DNA of 64,000 bases from an uncultured Clostridia bacterium (lineage in GTDB: Bacteria; Bacillota; Clostridia; Oscillospirales; Ruminococcaceae). The stretch lies in the NCBI GenBank assembly GCA_947631995.1, contig CANRNT010000008.1, positions 1-64,000 of the forward strand, in the 5' to 3' direction. This document shows positions 51,036-60,665 of this stretch, piece after piece (the stretch's first letter is position 1; every line of letters starts with the position of its first letter). The notes under the pieces were generated by a model. That model worked only from the letters and a program-made list of their open reading frames with translations. It was not told where the DNA came from and did not search any database. A program made the position numbers and the translations under genes.

Positions 51036-53306
51036 GTGATAATGTGTTCCAGGTGCGGCAAAAGACCTGCCGCCGTGTTCATCACAGCTACTAACGGTAC
51101 AGAAAAGAAAAACGAGGGTCTTTGCCTTTTGTGCGCAAGAGAGCTGGGAATATCTCAGGTAGATGATTATATGAAGCAGATGGGCATATCGGAGGACGAC
51201 CTCGAGGAAATGTCCAATCAGCTCATGGATATGACGGAGGGAGGAAACTTCGAGCAGGGAGGCAATAATACTCTGCCCGACTTTCTGAGTCATTTGTTCG
51301 GCGGTCAGTTGAGCGGAGCGAACAGCGAAAGAGCCGAAAGGTCTGCCGATAAGAAGAGCGACCTGAAGCAGAAGAAAAAGCCAAAAGAAAAAGAATTGAA
51401 GTATCTTCCGAAGTTCTGTACCAACCTTACCGAGAAAGCGCGTGAGGGCAAGCTCGATAACATAATCGGCAGAGATAAGGAAATAGAGCGCGTTATGCAG
51501 ATAATGTCACGGCGCAGCAAGAACAATCCTTGCCTTATAGGCGAGCCGGGCGTCGGCAAGACCGCGGTTGCGGAGGGTATAGCTCAGCGTATCGCAAAGG
51601 GCGATGTTCCGCCGCATTTGAGGAATAAAGAGCTTTATCTGCTCGACCTTACCGCGCTTGTAGCAGGAACGCAGTTCCGCGGTCAGTTTGAGGGAAGATG
51701 TAAAGGCCTTATAGATGAAGTTATAGAAAAAGGCAACGTCATACTTTTTATTGACGAGGTGCATAACCTTGTCGGAGCGGGCGATAGCTCCGAAGGCTCA
51801 ATGAACGCCGCAAACATCATGAAACCTGCCCTTTCAAGGGGCGAGATACAGGTCATAGGCGCGACAACGTTCAAGGAGTACAGAAAGTATATCGAGAAAG
51901 ACAGCGCGCTTGAAAGGCGTTTTCAGCCGGTAACGGTCAATGAGCCTACCGTTGATGATACCGTCGAAGTGCTCAAAGGCGTAAGGCAGTATTACGAAGC
52001 GCACCACCGCGTTCATATCTCCGATGAGCTTTTAAGAAAGTGCGCCGTGCTTTCGGAAAGATATATAAACGACAGATTTCTGCCCGATAAGGCGATAGAC
52101 CTTTTGGACGAGGCGTGCGCCTGCGCGAGCATAAAGAGCAAGGAGCTTGACGAGGTCGATAAGCTCAACGACGAGCTTTATAAGCACGATACTGCCCTTT
52201 CAGAGCTTGAAGCCTCAGAGTCTCCCGACTATGAGAAGATAGCAGGCGAAAAAGCCGAGATAATGCGTATCACAGACCGTCTCGTGGAGCTTGAAAAGAT
52301 AACCTCGCAGCTTCAGGTAACAGATGAGGACCTTTCCAAAGTCATTGAGCTGTGGACGGGTATCCTTGCAAACAAGATAACCCAGAGCGAATACGATAAG
52401 GTGCGCGGTCTGGAAGCAGCTATGAAAAAGCGTATCATTGGTCAGGACGAAGCAGTTGAAAAAGTGGTAAAGGCAATAAAGAGAACAAGAGTAAACCTGA
52501 CAAAGCGTGTGCGCCCCGCAAGCTTTATATTCGTAGGGCCTACGGGAGTTGGAAAAACGGAGCTTGTAAAGGTGCTGGGCGAGGAGCTTTTTGACGCCAC
52601 CGAGCCTATTATCCGCGTTGATATGTCGGAGTATATGGAGAAGCATACAGTCGCAAGGCTCATAGGCTCTCCTCCGGGATATGTGGGCTATGACGACGCA
52701 GGTCAGCTTACCGAAAAAGTCCGCCGCAGACCGTATTCCGTGGTGCTTTTTGACGAGATAGAAAAAGCACACCCCGACGTCATGAATATTATGCTGCAAA
52801 TTCTCGATGAAGGCAAGGTCAACGACGCGCAGGGAAGAAGCGTTTCTTTTGAGAATACCGTTATCGTTATGACCTCAAACGCAGGCTCTACCGATAAAGA
52901 CACGGGCGTCGGCTTTAATAAGTCAGATTCCGATATCACCAAGGAGCGCGCCATGAAAGCGCTGAAAGAGTTCCTGCGCCCCGAATTTCTCGGCAGAGTT
53001 GACGAGATAGTCGTGTTCAACCCGCTTACCGAGAGCGACTATACCAAGATAGCCGCGCTCATGCTCGACGAGATGAAAGAGCCTATGTCCGAAAAGGGCA
53101 TAAAGTTCGTGTACGACGAAAAAGCCTGCGAACTTTGCGCAAAAAAAGCGTTCGGTCACTCGCTTGGTGCGAGAGATCTTCGCAGAGTTATCCGCGAGGA
53201 AGTGCAGGATAAAATTGCCGATGTTATCATAAACGCCGATGGCAATGTTCCGTATGCGCTTTCTGTAACGGCGGACGGCGACAACTTCAGAGTAGATACC
53301 ATGTAA
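51036..53306 (+). CDS. ClpE-like AAA+ protease ATPase with N-terminal zinc finger
   Basis: This 756-residue unfoldase works with ClpP. It lacks the usual Clp N-domain. Instead the first 40 residues hold a zinc finger (CSRC and CLLC pairs), as in ClpE, followed by a charged linker. D1 has Walker [14 protein letters not shown] and [13 protein letters not shown]2 has [48 protein letters not shown] and a C-terminal [13 protein letters not shown]. The start is taken as GTG 51036, ten bases after AGGAG; ATG 51042 is the alternative. ClpE proteins are normally stress-induced; no CtsR box is obvious here. Confidence 0.88.
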   Translation: MIMCSRCGKRPAAVFITATNGTEKKNEGLCLLCARELGISQVDDYMKQMGISEDDLEEMSNQLMDMTEGGNFEQGGNNTLPDFLSHLFGGQLSGANSERAERSADKKSDLKQKKKPKEKELKYLPKFCTNLTEKAREGKLDNIIGRDKEIERVMQIMSRRSKNNPCLIGEPGVGKTAVAEGIAQRIAKGDVPPHLRNKELYLLDLTALVAGTQFRGQFEGRCKGLIDEVIEKGNVILFIDEVHNLVGAGDSSEGSMNAANIMKPALSRGEIQVIGATTFKEYRKYIEKDSALERRFQPVTVNEPTVDDTVEVLKGVRQYYEAHHRVHISDELLRKCAVLSERYINDRFLPDKAIDLLDEACACASIKSKELDEVDKLNDELYKHDTALSELEASESPDYEKIAGEKAEIMRITDRLVELEKITSQLQVTDEDLSKVIELWTGILANKITQSEYDKVRGLEAAMKKRIIGQDEAVEKVVKAIKRTRVNLTKRVRPASFIFVGPTGVGKTELVKVLGEELFDATEPIIRVDMSEYMEKHTVARLIGSPPGYVGYDDAGQLTEKVRRRPYSVVLFDEIEKAHPDVMNIMLQILDEGKVNDAQGRSVSFENTVIVMTSNAGSTDKDTGVGFNKSDSDITKERAMKALKEFLRPEFLGRVDEIVVFNPLTESDYTKIAALMLDEMKEPMSEKGIKFVYDEKACELCAKKAFGHSLGARDLRRVIREEVQDKIADVIINADGNVPYALSVTADGDNFRVDTM

Positions 53307-53322
53307 AAAGGAGGCAAGCCTC

Positions 53323-54036
53323 TTGACAGCATTTGTAACGGGCGGCAGCGGCGGAATTGGCGCGGCAGTGTGCAAAGCTCTCTATGAAAGCGGCTATGCA
53401 GTGGCAGTCGGGTATAATACAGATATGCAAACCGCTCAGGCTATTGCCGAGGAAATAAACGGTCTTGCAATTCACTGCGATGTTACCGATATTAACTCTA
53501 TGAAAAATGCCGTCAGCATGGCTAAAGACAAGCTCGGCAGTATAACGCTTCTTGTAAATAATGCAGGTGTGGCAGATGTAGGTCTGTTTACAGACCTTAC
53601 AAAAGAGCGGCTGGAGCATATAATTTCCGCAGACCTTACGGGAGCTATGCTCATGTCGCAGCTTTGCCTGCCCGATATGATACACCAAAAGAAGGGCAGT
53701 ATAATAAATATCTCCTCCATGTGGGGAGAAACAGGGGCTTCCTGCGAGGTGGCGTATTCAGCCGCAAAAGCAGGGCTTATAGGCTTTACAAAAGCTCTCG
53801 CCAAGGAAGAAGCCCCAAGCGGTATACGGGTAAACTGTATAACCGCAGGAATGATAGATACAAAAATGAATGCGTGCTTTTCAGCCGATGAAATTGCCGA
53901 TATCGTTGATGATATACCCCTTTCGCGTATCGGTGTTCCGCAGGATATCGCGAATGCCGTGGCTTTTTTAGCTTCCGATAAGGCTTCGTATATCACGGGA
54001 GCGGTGCTCAAAGTAAACGGCGGAATGTGCGTGTGA
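53323..54036 (+). CDS. short-chain dehydrogenase/reductase, FabG-like
   Basis: This 237-residue NAD(P)-dependent oxidoreductase has TGGSGGIG (6-13), NNAG near 82, Ser in INISSMWG, catalytic Y-x3-K in VAYSAAKAGLIGFTKALA, and a C-terminal ASYITGAVLKVNGGM. It is close to 3-oxoacyl-ACP reductase FabG, but its position outside a fatty-acid cluster leaves the substrate open. The TTG start at 53323 follows AAAGGAGG. It is 13 bp before hydF. Confidence 0.9.
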   Translation: MTAFVTGGSGGIGAAVCKALYESGYAVAVGYNTDMQTAQAIAEEINGLAIHCDVTDINSMKNAVSMAKDKLGSITLLVNNAGVADVGLFTDLTKERLEHIISADLTGAMLMSQLCLPDMIHQKKGSIINISSMWGETGASCEVAYSAAKAGLIGFTKALAKEEAPSGIRVNCITAGMIDTKMNACFSADEIADIVDDIPLSRIGVPQDIANAVAFLASDKASYITGAVLKVNGGMCV

Positions 54037-54049
54037 TGAGGTGATAATT

Positions 54050-55225
54050 ATGAGTATGAACGATACACCCGTAGCCAACAGGCTGCATATCTCTATTTTC
54101 GGAAAGCGCAACGCAGGCAAATCAAGCCTTATAAACGCTTTAACAGGTCAGCAGACAGCCATAGTATCCGAGGTAGCGGGCACTACCACAGACCCCGTAT
54201 ATAAAACTATGGAAATGCTGCCGCTGGGCCCAGTTGTAATATACGATACCGCAGGCATAGACGACGAGGGCGAACTGGGCGCGCTGAGAGTGGAAAAGTC
54301 GCTCGCGGTGCTGAATAAAACGGATATCGCTGTGTATGTGTATACGGACGCGATGGACGCAAACGATATGGCGGCTATCGACAGAATAAAAGAGCGCAGC
54401 CTGCCGCTTGTGATAGTCAGAAACAAGTGCGATATTTACGGCAACAGCGTAAACGAAGACGAAGTAAGCGTTTCGGCGCAGACGGGGCAGGGGATAGACG
54501 AGCTTAAAAAACGCCTTTGCGCCTGCCTGCCGCAGCTGTCGCCTCAACAGCCGCTTATAGCAGACCTTATAGAAAGCGGCGATAATGTAGTCCTTGTGAT
54601 ACCTATCGACAGCGCCGCGCCCAAGGGAAGAATCATACTTCCCCAGCAGCAGGTGCTCAGAGAAGCCATAGAAAACGGCGCGATAGTCACCTGCGCTACC
54701 GAAAAAAGCCTGCAAAAAGCTCTGCAAAGCCTTTCACAGCCGCCAAAGCTTGTGGTAACAGATTCGCAGGCGTTTGAAACGGTAGCAAAAATAGTCCCCG
54801 AAGATGTTTACCTTACCTCGTTTTCGATACTTATGGCAAGATTTAAGGGCATACTTACCTCTGCCGTTCACGGCGCACGAACGCTCGATACGCTTCAGGA
54901 CGGCGATACGATACTTATCTCCGAGGGCTGTACCCACCACAGACAATGTGACGATATAGGCACGGTAAAGCTGCCGCGCTGGATAAAGCAGTATACGGGC
55001 AAGGAGCTTAATTTTGAGTTTACAAGCGGCGGAGAGTTCCCCAAACTTCTCGGCGGCTATAAGCTGATAGTCCATTGCGGCGGCTGTATGCTCAATGAGC
55101 GTGAGGTCAAGTACCGCTACGGCTCGGCGCAGGGTCAGGGAATACCGATGACCAATTACGGCATACTTATCGCGTATGTCAACGGGATACTGGAAAGAAG
55201 CATAAAATGCCTTGATATAAAATGA
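54050..55225 (+). CDS. hydF: [FeFe]-hydrogenase H-cluster maturation GTPase HydF
   Basis: This 391-residue scaffold protein assembles the 2Fe subcluster of [FeFe] hydrogenase. It has a GTPase domain with FGKRNAGKSSLINAL, AGTTTDP, DTAGIDD and RNKCD. A dimerization domain follows, then the cluster-binding domain with GCTHHRQCDD and HCGGCM, the C-x-H then H-C-x2-C pattern. ATG 54050 has GAGGTGA. hydE and hydG are not in the window. It shows the host uses H2-producing or H2-sensing hydrogenases. Confidence 0.96.
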   Translation: MSMNDTPVANRLHISIFGKRNAGKSSLINALTGQQTAIVSEVAGTTTDPVYKTMEMLPLGPVVIYDTAGIDDEGELGALRVEKSLAVLNKTDIAVYVYTDAMDANDMAAIDRIKERSLPLVIVRNKCDIYGNSVNEDEVSVSAQTGQGIDELKKRLCACLPQLSPQQPLIADLIESGDNVVLVIPIDSAAPKGRIILPQQQVLREAIENGAIVTCATEKSLQKALQSLSQPPKLVVTDSQAFETVAKIVPEDVYLTSFSILMARFKGILTSAVHGARTLDTLQDGDTILISEGCTHHRQCDDIGTVKLPRWIKQYTGKELNFEFTSGGEFPKLLGGYKLIVHCGGCMLNEREVKYRYGSAQGQGIPMTNYGILIAYVNGILERSIKCLDIK

Positions 55226-55253
55226 CCGTCAGCACATGACCGACGGTCTGATA

Positions 55254-55475
55254 TCATTTTTTGTTTTCGTCTACCCACTTTTTTGCCATGATGATGTTCT
55301 GGTCGCTCTTGTTGTAGACGTTGCCGTCCTCATCGGTGTAATTGTCGGTGATGACGTTCGTTTCCCACATAGGCGCAGCTATGTTTTTAGGATAATATAT
55401 CTTAGTACCGTCACCGTTTTTTGATGAGCCGGTATCTGATCTTCTGTTATCGGCATTTGAGTTGCTTCCGCTCAT
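55254..55475 (-). CDS. CDIF630_02480-like (DUF3787) small protein
   Basis: This 73-residue hydrophilic protein, with a Ser/Asn/Asp-rich first half, ends in NIIMAKKWVDENKK and has AAPMWETN in the middle. The A-K-x-W-V-D-x-N-x-K ending is the hallmark I recall for the DUF3787/CDIF630_02480 spore-surface family of Clostridia. The match is partial because of an insertion (TDEDGNVYNK). GGAAGGA precedes the ATG. Confidence 0.6.
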   Translation of the reverse strand: MSGSNSNADNRRSDTGSSKNGDGTKIYYPKNIAAPMWETNVITDNYTDEDGNVYNKSDQNIIMAKKWVDENKK

Positions 55476-55576
55476 AATGTATCCTTCCTTTCTGTATTAG
55501 TATCTGTATACATGGCGAGGTTATCCGAAAGAAATCTTGCCAAGGCAGAAAAAGTTCATATCACAGGAGTGTAAAA

Positions 55577-56137
55577 ATGGCAGTCGTAAATAATTCACAG
55601 TATAAGAAAAAAGCGATAATTCAGTTGATACTCAGGTTGATAGGCTCGGAGCTTATCGGGATAAGCTTTGCGTTTTTCTATGTAGCGGCAAAAACGCCGC
55701 TGGGCGTGATGTCCAATATTATTTTCGGTTTTTCGTCCGCGGCGTGTATGCTTTGTCTGCTAGCGGATATGTGCCTTAAACTGGGCGGAAAGATAAAGGG
55801 CAATGTCACCCTGCACAATGAAAAGCCCATGCCGCTGTTCGGAATGCTGCTCGGAGCGTTGTCAACATTGCCTTATTATGTATCGTATGTAGTGCTGCTG
55901 TTGGCAAAATTCAGAGTTATCGGCAGCTTCACAGGGCCGTTCAAGCTTATCAACGCGTACTTTCTGCCCGTCATAGACAGCTTTGCCAAAGGCTCGACAG
56001 CCTCCGCTGATATATATTGGCCGAGCATGATACTCTTTGCGCTTCTGCCGCTGACTATGATAGCCGTATGCCATTTTTGCTATAAGATAAGCTATGAGAA
56101 TATAGATATTGCTAAAAAAGTACTTTATAAAAAATGA
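55577..56137 (+). CDS. four-helix membrane protein of unknown function
   Basis: This 186-residue protein has four hydrophobic segments: about 15-38 (LILRLIGSELIGISFAFFYV), 45-66, 93-113 and 150-172. Basic ends are consistent with both termini inside. No catalytic or binding motif is seen and I recognise no family. It is a single gene with AGGAG upstream. Confidence 0.6.
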   Translation: MAVVNNSQYKKKAIIQLILRLIGSELIGISFAFFYVAAKTPLGVMSNIIFGFSSAACMLCLLADMCLKLGGKIKGNVTLHNEKPMPLFGMLLGALSTLPYYVSYVVLLLAKFRVIGSFTGPFKLINAYFLPVIDSFAKGSTASADIYWPSMILFALLPLTMIAVCHFCYKISYENIDIAKKVLYKK

Positions 56138-56179
56138 TATTATGAGCGAGGACCGCAGCGAGCAGCCCTCGCTTATTTT

Positions 56180-56356
56180 TTATGACATCATGTCTCCTAT
56201 GTCGGTCATTACCTCGCCTATGGCTCTTATAGCCTTTGCGGTGTTCTTGCTGAGATGACGCTTTTCCTTGGAGGTCGCGTTTGCAAAAGCGTATACTGCC
56301 GCGCCGACGCTCACTCCGATAGTAGCGCCTTTAACTATAGATGATATTTTCATCAT
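56180..56356 (-). CDS. small YtxH-like membrane protein
   Basis: This 58-residue protein has one Gly/Ala-rich hydrophobic segment (about 8-26, VKGATIGVSVGAAVYAFANA) and a charged helical tail (KEKRHLSKNTAKAIRAIGEV). ATG 56356 follows AAAGGAAAA; the frame upstream to 56500 has no site. Small proteins of this layout are common in Clostridia and of unknown role. Confidence 0.6.
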   Translation of the reverse strand: MMKISSIVKGATIGVSVGAAVYAFANATSKEKRHLSKNTAKAIRAIGEVMTDIGDMMS

Positions 56357-56546
56357 GCGTTTTCCTTTCTTTATTACTTCATTAATAGTGTGTGTATAAA
56401 TCCAAAAAAAATTTGATAAAAAGGTTGTAAATAGAGGAAAAATGTGATATAATCTATTGTGGCGTGCTTGTTGTAAGGAATATTTTTCCTTAAAAAGCAA
56501 GACGCAGGATATGATGTGTATTTTATCATGAAACGGAGCATTTCCA

Positions 56547-57041
56547 ATGACGCTGAATATAGTTCTCGTCGAGCCTCAGATACCGCAGAATACCGGAAAT
56601 ATATCGCGTACCTGCGCTGTAACAGGTGCAAGACTGCACCTTGTAAAGCCGTATGGCTTTGAGATAACCGATAAACAGCTCAAGCGAGCGGGTCTTGATT
56701 ATTGGGATAAATTAGAAATTTTCGAGTACGACAGTATCGATGATTTTTTTGAGAAAAACAGCGGCGCTTTTTTCTTTTATACAACAAAAGGCGGCGCAGT
56801 CCATAGCGATGTAAGCTATCCCGACGGCTCATATCTGGTGTTCGGCAGGGAAGATAAGGGTCTGCCGGAAGAGCTGCTGAAGAAAAATATCGAAAGCTGC
56901 CTGCGTATCCCTATGAGGAACGAATTGAGAAGCCTTAATCTTTCAAACAGCGTTGCCATAGCCGTGTACGAGGTGCTTCGGCAATGGGATTATCCCGATC
57001 TTTCACGGGAGGGCAAACTAGCTCATTTCAAAAATATGTAA
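56547..57041 (+). CDS. trmL: tRNA (cytidine/uridine-34 2'-O)-methyltransferase TrmL
   Basis: This 164-residue SPOUT methyltransferase modifies the wobble base of tRNA-Leu. It has NIVLVEPQIPQNTGNISRTCAVTG at the start, LVKPYGFEITDKQLKRAGLDYWD, YLVFGREDKGLPEELL for the knot and cofactor, and RIPM-RNELRSLNLSNSVAIAVYEVLRQ. Length and motifs are complete. Confidence 0.95.
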   Translation: MTLNIVLVEPQIPQNTGNISRTCAVTGARLHLVKPYGFEITDKQLKRAGLDYWDKLEIFEYDSIDDFFEKNSGAFFFYTTKGGAVHSDVSYPDGSYLVFGREDKGLPEELLKKNIESCLRIPMRNELRSLNLSNSVAIAVYEVLRQWDYPDLSREGKLAHFKNM

Positions 57042-57120
57042 ATAATTTTTCTATGTAAAAAATTTTCACTTGAAATTTGTTTATGTACAATTTATAATAT
57101 AATGCGAACGGAGGATATTT

Positions 57121-57987
57121 ATGCAGAGAATAAAACTTATGACCGATTCCGCCTGCGACCTTACTCAGCAGCAGGAAAAAGACTGCGATATAATGTTTTT
57201 GAATTTTAAGGTGGCAGTCGGCGACAACAGCTATACCAGCCGCGTCGATTTCGATAACGCAGGGTTCTATGGGATAATGGAGGCTTATGACGGTCTGCCG
57301 TCAACCTCGCAGATAACCGAGTTTGAGTTTGAGGAAGCTTTTGAAGCCCTTTATAACGAGGGGTATGACGCGGTCATCTATATGTCAATAAATAAAAATG
57401 CCTCTGCTACTTACAATAACGCCTGTATGGCAAGGGACAGCTTTTTTGAAAGTCATAAAGAAGCAAAGGATAAATTTTCAATTGAGATAGTAGATTCCCG
57501 AAATTATACGGTCGCCTACGGTTACCCTCTTGTTCAGGCTTCCGGTATGATAAAAAGAGGCGCAGCGCTTTCCGAGGTGGTCAATTATCTCAATGATTGG
57601 GCAGAAAACGTAATGATATATTTTGCCCCGTATACACTCAGATATGCCAAGAAGTCCGGCAGGATACCGTCGGCAGCAGCTTTTGTAGGCGAAATGCTAG
57701 GCCTCAGACCTATTATGAAGATATTCGACGGAGAGATAACTACATACGATAAGGTAAGAGGCGACAAAGCTATCATTCCCCGTATAGTAGACCATGTTCT
57801 GGATACTATGGTGCCGCAGACTCCGTATTGCCTTATATACGGAAACGACGACAATGTCCTCAAAGAGCTTACCGAGGAATGTGAGAAACGTATAGGCTAT
57901 CCTCCCGAATTTGCAACCCAGATAGGCGCGGCGATAGCAATAAATGCAGGACCTGTTGTCGCAGGTGTAATGTTCAGAAAAAATTAA
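57121..57987 (+). CDS. DegV-family fatty-acid-binding protein
   Basis: This 288-residue protein has the DegV start KLMTDSACDLTQQQEKD, TSQITEFEFEEAFE, the fatty-acid carboxylate-binding segment VYMSINKNASATYNNACMA (here starting at IYMS), and LRYAKKSGRIPSAAAFVGEMLGLRPIM. FakB-like DegV proteins present fatty acids to FakA for phosphorylation; no fakA is nearby, so the partner must be elsewhere. Confidence 0.9.
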   Translation: MQRIKLMTDSACDLTQQQEKDCDIMFLNFKVAVGDNSYTSRVDFDNAGFYGIMEAYDGLPSTSQITEFEFEEAFEALYNEGYDAVIYMSINKNASATYNNACMARDSFFESHKEAKDKFSIEIVDSRNYTVAYGYPLVQASGMIKRGAALSEVVNYLNDWAENVMIYFAPYTLRYAKKSGRIPSAAAFVGEMLGLRPIMKIFDGEITTYDKVRGDKAIIPRIVDHVLDTMVPQTPYCLIYGNDDNVLKELTEECEKRIGYPPEFATQIGAAIAINAGPVVAGVMFRKN

Positions 57988-58044
57988 CAATTTGATTTTT
58001 AAGCCTGAAAGCATATAATTTATTGTAATTTTTGGCAAATTTGT

Positions 58045-58062
58045 AAAAAAAAAAAAAAAAAA
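58045..58062 (+). repeat. A18 homopolymer
   Basis: Eighteen consecutive A lie between degV and the exopolysaccharide promoter, 88 bp before its -35 box. Such a tract is prone to length change. The stretch 57988-58401 otherwise holds only the promoter/operator at 58135 and a leader of about 215 nt; no gene is seen. Confidence 0.8.
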
Positions 58063-58134
58063 CGTTCTTTCGGATATCACGGCATATAAAATAACACGGC
58101 AACAATATATGCACAATAGTGTTTATTTATGGAA

Positions 58135-58178
58135 ATACAATATATTGTATTGACAAGCGACGTGAAATGTGTTATAAT
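58135..58178 (+). promoter_or_regulatory. exopolysaccharide promoter with overlapping 16-bp palindrome
   Basis: TTGACA (58150-58155) and TATAAT (58173-58178) have a 17-bp spacer. A perfect palindrome ATACAATATATTGTAT at 58135-58150 ends on the first base of the -35 box. A related inverted repeat ATATTG-ATA-CAATAT lies in the leader at 58228-58242. Together they look like binding sites for one regulator. Confidence 0.75.
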
Positions 58179-58401
58179 ACACAATATAAGCGGAAGTGTT
58201 GCCATTTACGCTCTGTGTGAAGAGAATATATTGATACAATATGTAGGATGAAGTCGTATCTCGCCGATAATTTATGCGAATATTTTACGACCCGTCCGCG
58301 GCAGCTTTTTGCTTGTTCTCATAAGTAAGATTATCCGAAGCAGAGAGAAAGAAAAAAGGATAAAAAGGAAAAGAGAAAGGAACAAAAGAGGTGAAGAGCA
58401 G

Positions 58402-59823
58402 ATGAGCGAAAAGGAGCGCAAGAGCAGGCAGGTGCGGTTTGACGAAATAAAGCACACAATGCAAAAGCTTGAGGGACTTATAGAGGTAGTAGCTCTGACG
58501 CTGGTCTATTATTTCATATGGAGAAACTGCTACGACATACCGAGCATGCACAGGTACGCAGGCAACGGTAAGTATCTTCTCATGGCGGTGTACGGGATAC
58601 TGACTATAGTTCTGTTTACATACTGCGAGGGCTTTAAGTACGGTTTTCTGAAGCTTTCCGACGTGAGCATATCGCAATGGATATCCTTGCTCATAGTCAA
58701 CACGGTAACGTATTTTCAGTTGTGCCTTATAGCCAACCGAATGATAACGGTGCTGCCCATGCTTCTTCTTACAGGTATAGACATAGTTATATCTTTTGCG
58801 CTGTCGTATGTTTTTACAGCGATATATCACAGGCTTTACATACCGAAGCGAATGGTAATGGTATACGGTACTGAGAACTCATTATCGCTGAAGATGAAAA
58901 TGGAATCGCGCAATGACAAGTACAGGATAATGCAGACCATATCGTGCAGCGAATACAGCTATGACGAGATAATAAGCGAGATAGCTCGTTATGATGCGGT
59001 AGTAATAAACGATGTTGACGCCAAGATACGCAACGACCTGCTGAAATACTGTTACAGCCATTCTATAAGGACGTATCTCGTACCTAAGCTTAGCGATATA
59101 ATCTATTCGGGCGGAGACGACATAACGCTGTTTGATACGCCTTTGAAGCTGGTAAAAGGAAGAGGACTGACACCTGCGCAGAGGTTCACAAAGAGAGCGT
59201 TTGACCTTATTTTATGTACGATAGCTATAATACCTGTTCTGATAGCGACGCTTTTCATTTCAATAGCGATAAAGATAGAGGACGGCGGAGCAATATTCTA
59301 TAAACAAAAGAGAGTAACGCGAGGCGGCAAGACGTTTGAAATACTGAAATTCCGTTCGATGATAGAAAACGCAGAAAGCGACGGCAAGCCGCACCCTGCA
59401 ACAGAGAATGACAACAGGATAACAAAAGTAGGTAAAGTTATCCGTGCTATGAGGCTTGACGAGCTGCCGCAGATATTCAACATCATCAAGGGAGATATGT
59501 CGATAGTAGGGCCGAGGCCCGAAAGAGTTGAACATTGCGAGCAGTATAGTGAAAAGATACCTGAGTTTGAGTTTCGCAACAAGGTCAAGGGCGGGCTTAC
59601 GGGTTATGCGCAGATATATGGGAAGTACAACACCTCCGCGCTGGACAAGCTCAGGCTTGACCTGATGTACATTGAGAATTACTCTCTCATACTTGACATT
59701 AAACTCATTCTTATGACTATTCGCATTATGTTCAAAAAGGAAAGCACTCAGGGGTTTGAGGAAGTGCCGATTACTACAAACGAAGAACAAGCAGTTAACG
59801 GTTTTGAAATTGTACAAAAATAG
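58402..59823 (+). CDS. polyprenyl glycosylphosphotransferase for exopolysaccharide
   Basis: This 473-residue initiating sugar transferase places a sugar phosphate on undecaprenyl phosphate. Residues about 18-150 hold four membrane helices. A soluble CoA-binding-like domain follows (about 150-270). The C-terminal bacterial sugar-transferase domain is complete: KRAFDLILCTIAIIPVLI, FYKQKRVTRGGKTFEILKFRSM, LDELPQIFNIIKGDMSIVGPRPE and GLTGYAQIYGKYNT. ATG 58402 has GAGGTGAAGAG; the open frame upstream to 58309 is very Lys/Arg-rich leader. It is the first gene of the polysaccharide operon. Confidence 0.9.
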   Translation: MSEKERKSRQVRFDEIKHTMQKLEGLIEVVALTLVYYFIWRNCYDIPSMHRYAGNGKYLLMAVYGILTIVLFTYCEGFKYGFLKLSDVSISQWISLLIVNTVTYFQLCLIANRMITVLPMLLLTGIDIVISFALSYVFTAIYHRLYIPKRMVMVYGTENSLSLKMKMESRNDKYRIMQTISCSEYSYDEIISEIARYDAVVINDVDAKIRNDLLKYCYSHSIRTYLVPKLSDIIYSGGDDITLFDTPLKLVKGRGLTPAQRFTKRAFDLILCTIAIIPVLIATLFISIAIKIEDGGAIFYKQKRVTRGGKTFEILKFRSMIENAESDGKPHPATENDNRITKVGKVIRAMRLDELPQIFNIIKGDMSIVGPRPERVEHCEQYSEKIPEFEFRNKVKGGLTGYAQIYGKYNTSALDKLRLDLMYIENYSLILDIKLILMTIRIMFKKESTQGFEEVPITTNEEQAVNGFEIVQK

Positions 59824-59832
59824 GTGATTTAA

Positions 59833-60660
59833 ATGAATTACAGCGTACTTATGTCGGTATATGACAAGGAAAGACCGGAATATCTTGAACAAAGTATACA
59901 AAGCATGCTGCAACAGACAGTAATGCCGGAACAATTTGTTATTGTAGAAGACGGCGAATTAAACGATGATTTGCAAAGAATAGTGAAGAAATATCAAAGC
60001 GAATATCCTGGTTTATTTACAATTGTTCCGCTGAAACAAAATGTAGGGCTCGGACGAGCGCTGGATCATGGCCTTAAAGCCTGCCGCAATGAGCTTGTTG
60101 CCCGTATGGATTCTGACGATATTTCACTTCCGCAAAGATGCGAAAAGCAACTGAATGTCTTTGCGAAAGATAATCAACTTGCCATTGTAGGAACAAACAT
60201 CGATGAATTTTGGGATGATCCCAAAGAAATAAAATGTTCTCGTGTTGTTCCCTCCGAGCCGGAAGAAATCAAAAAACGAATTGGCAGGATACAGCCGTTT
60301 AATCACCCTACCGTGATGTACAAAAAATCAGAAGTGATCAGGTGCGGCGGATATGGCAAAATGAAACGAAAACAGGACAGAGATTTGTTTTCACGCATGA
60401 TAAACATGGGCTGTAAGGCAAGAAACATTAATGAATCTCTATTGTTTTTCCGTTCTAATGCCGATAATTACAAGAGGCGCAAAAGCTGGACTTATTGCAA
60501 AAGTACAATAGATGTCACAAGAAAGATATATCAAAGAGGGCACTGTTCTTTAGGTGATTTGGTTTATGTGACAGCAGGACAGATCGCATTATTTGTTATG
60601 CCGATGCCGATTATGAAATTTGTGTCTGATAAAATTCTTAGAAAACCCGTGATGGAGTGA
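59833..60660 (+). CDS. family 2 glycosyltransferase
   Basis: This 275-residue GT-A enzyme, MNYSVLMSVYDKERPEYLEQ and onward, has the nucleotide-sugar motif VIVEDGE, the metal-binding DxD-like MDSDD near residue 96, and QPFNHPTVMYKKSE. It resembles small capsule/LPS GT2 enzymes that add a hexose to a growing repeat unit. It begins the AT-rich part of the locus, 9 bp after the initiating transferase. Confidence 0.88.
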   Translation: MNYSVLMSVYDKERPEYLEQSIQSMLQQTVMPEQFVIVEDGELNDDLQRIVKKYQSEYPGLFTIVPLKQNVGLGRALDHGLKACRNELVARMDSDDISLPQRCEKQLNVFAKDNQLAIVGTNIDEFWDDPKEIKCSRVVPSEPEEIKKRIGRIQPFNHPTVMYKKSEVIRCGGYGKMKRKQDRDLFSRMINMGCKARNINESLLFFRSNADNYKRRKSWTYCKSTIDVTRKIYQRGHCSLGDLVYVTAGQIALFVMPMPIMKFVSDKILRKPVME

Positions 60661-60665
60661 TTGAT

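Noticed and set aside
58179..58401. Known riboswitch in the exopolysaccharide leader
   Set aside because: I looked for cyclic di-GMP and other common aptamer landmarks and saw none; only the inverted repeat at 58228 stands out.
58309..58401. Earlier start of the glycosylphosphotransferase
   Set aside because: The extra 31 residues are almost all Lys, Arg and Glu with no homology, and GAGGTGAAGAG precedes ATG 58402.
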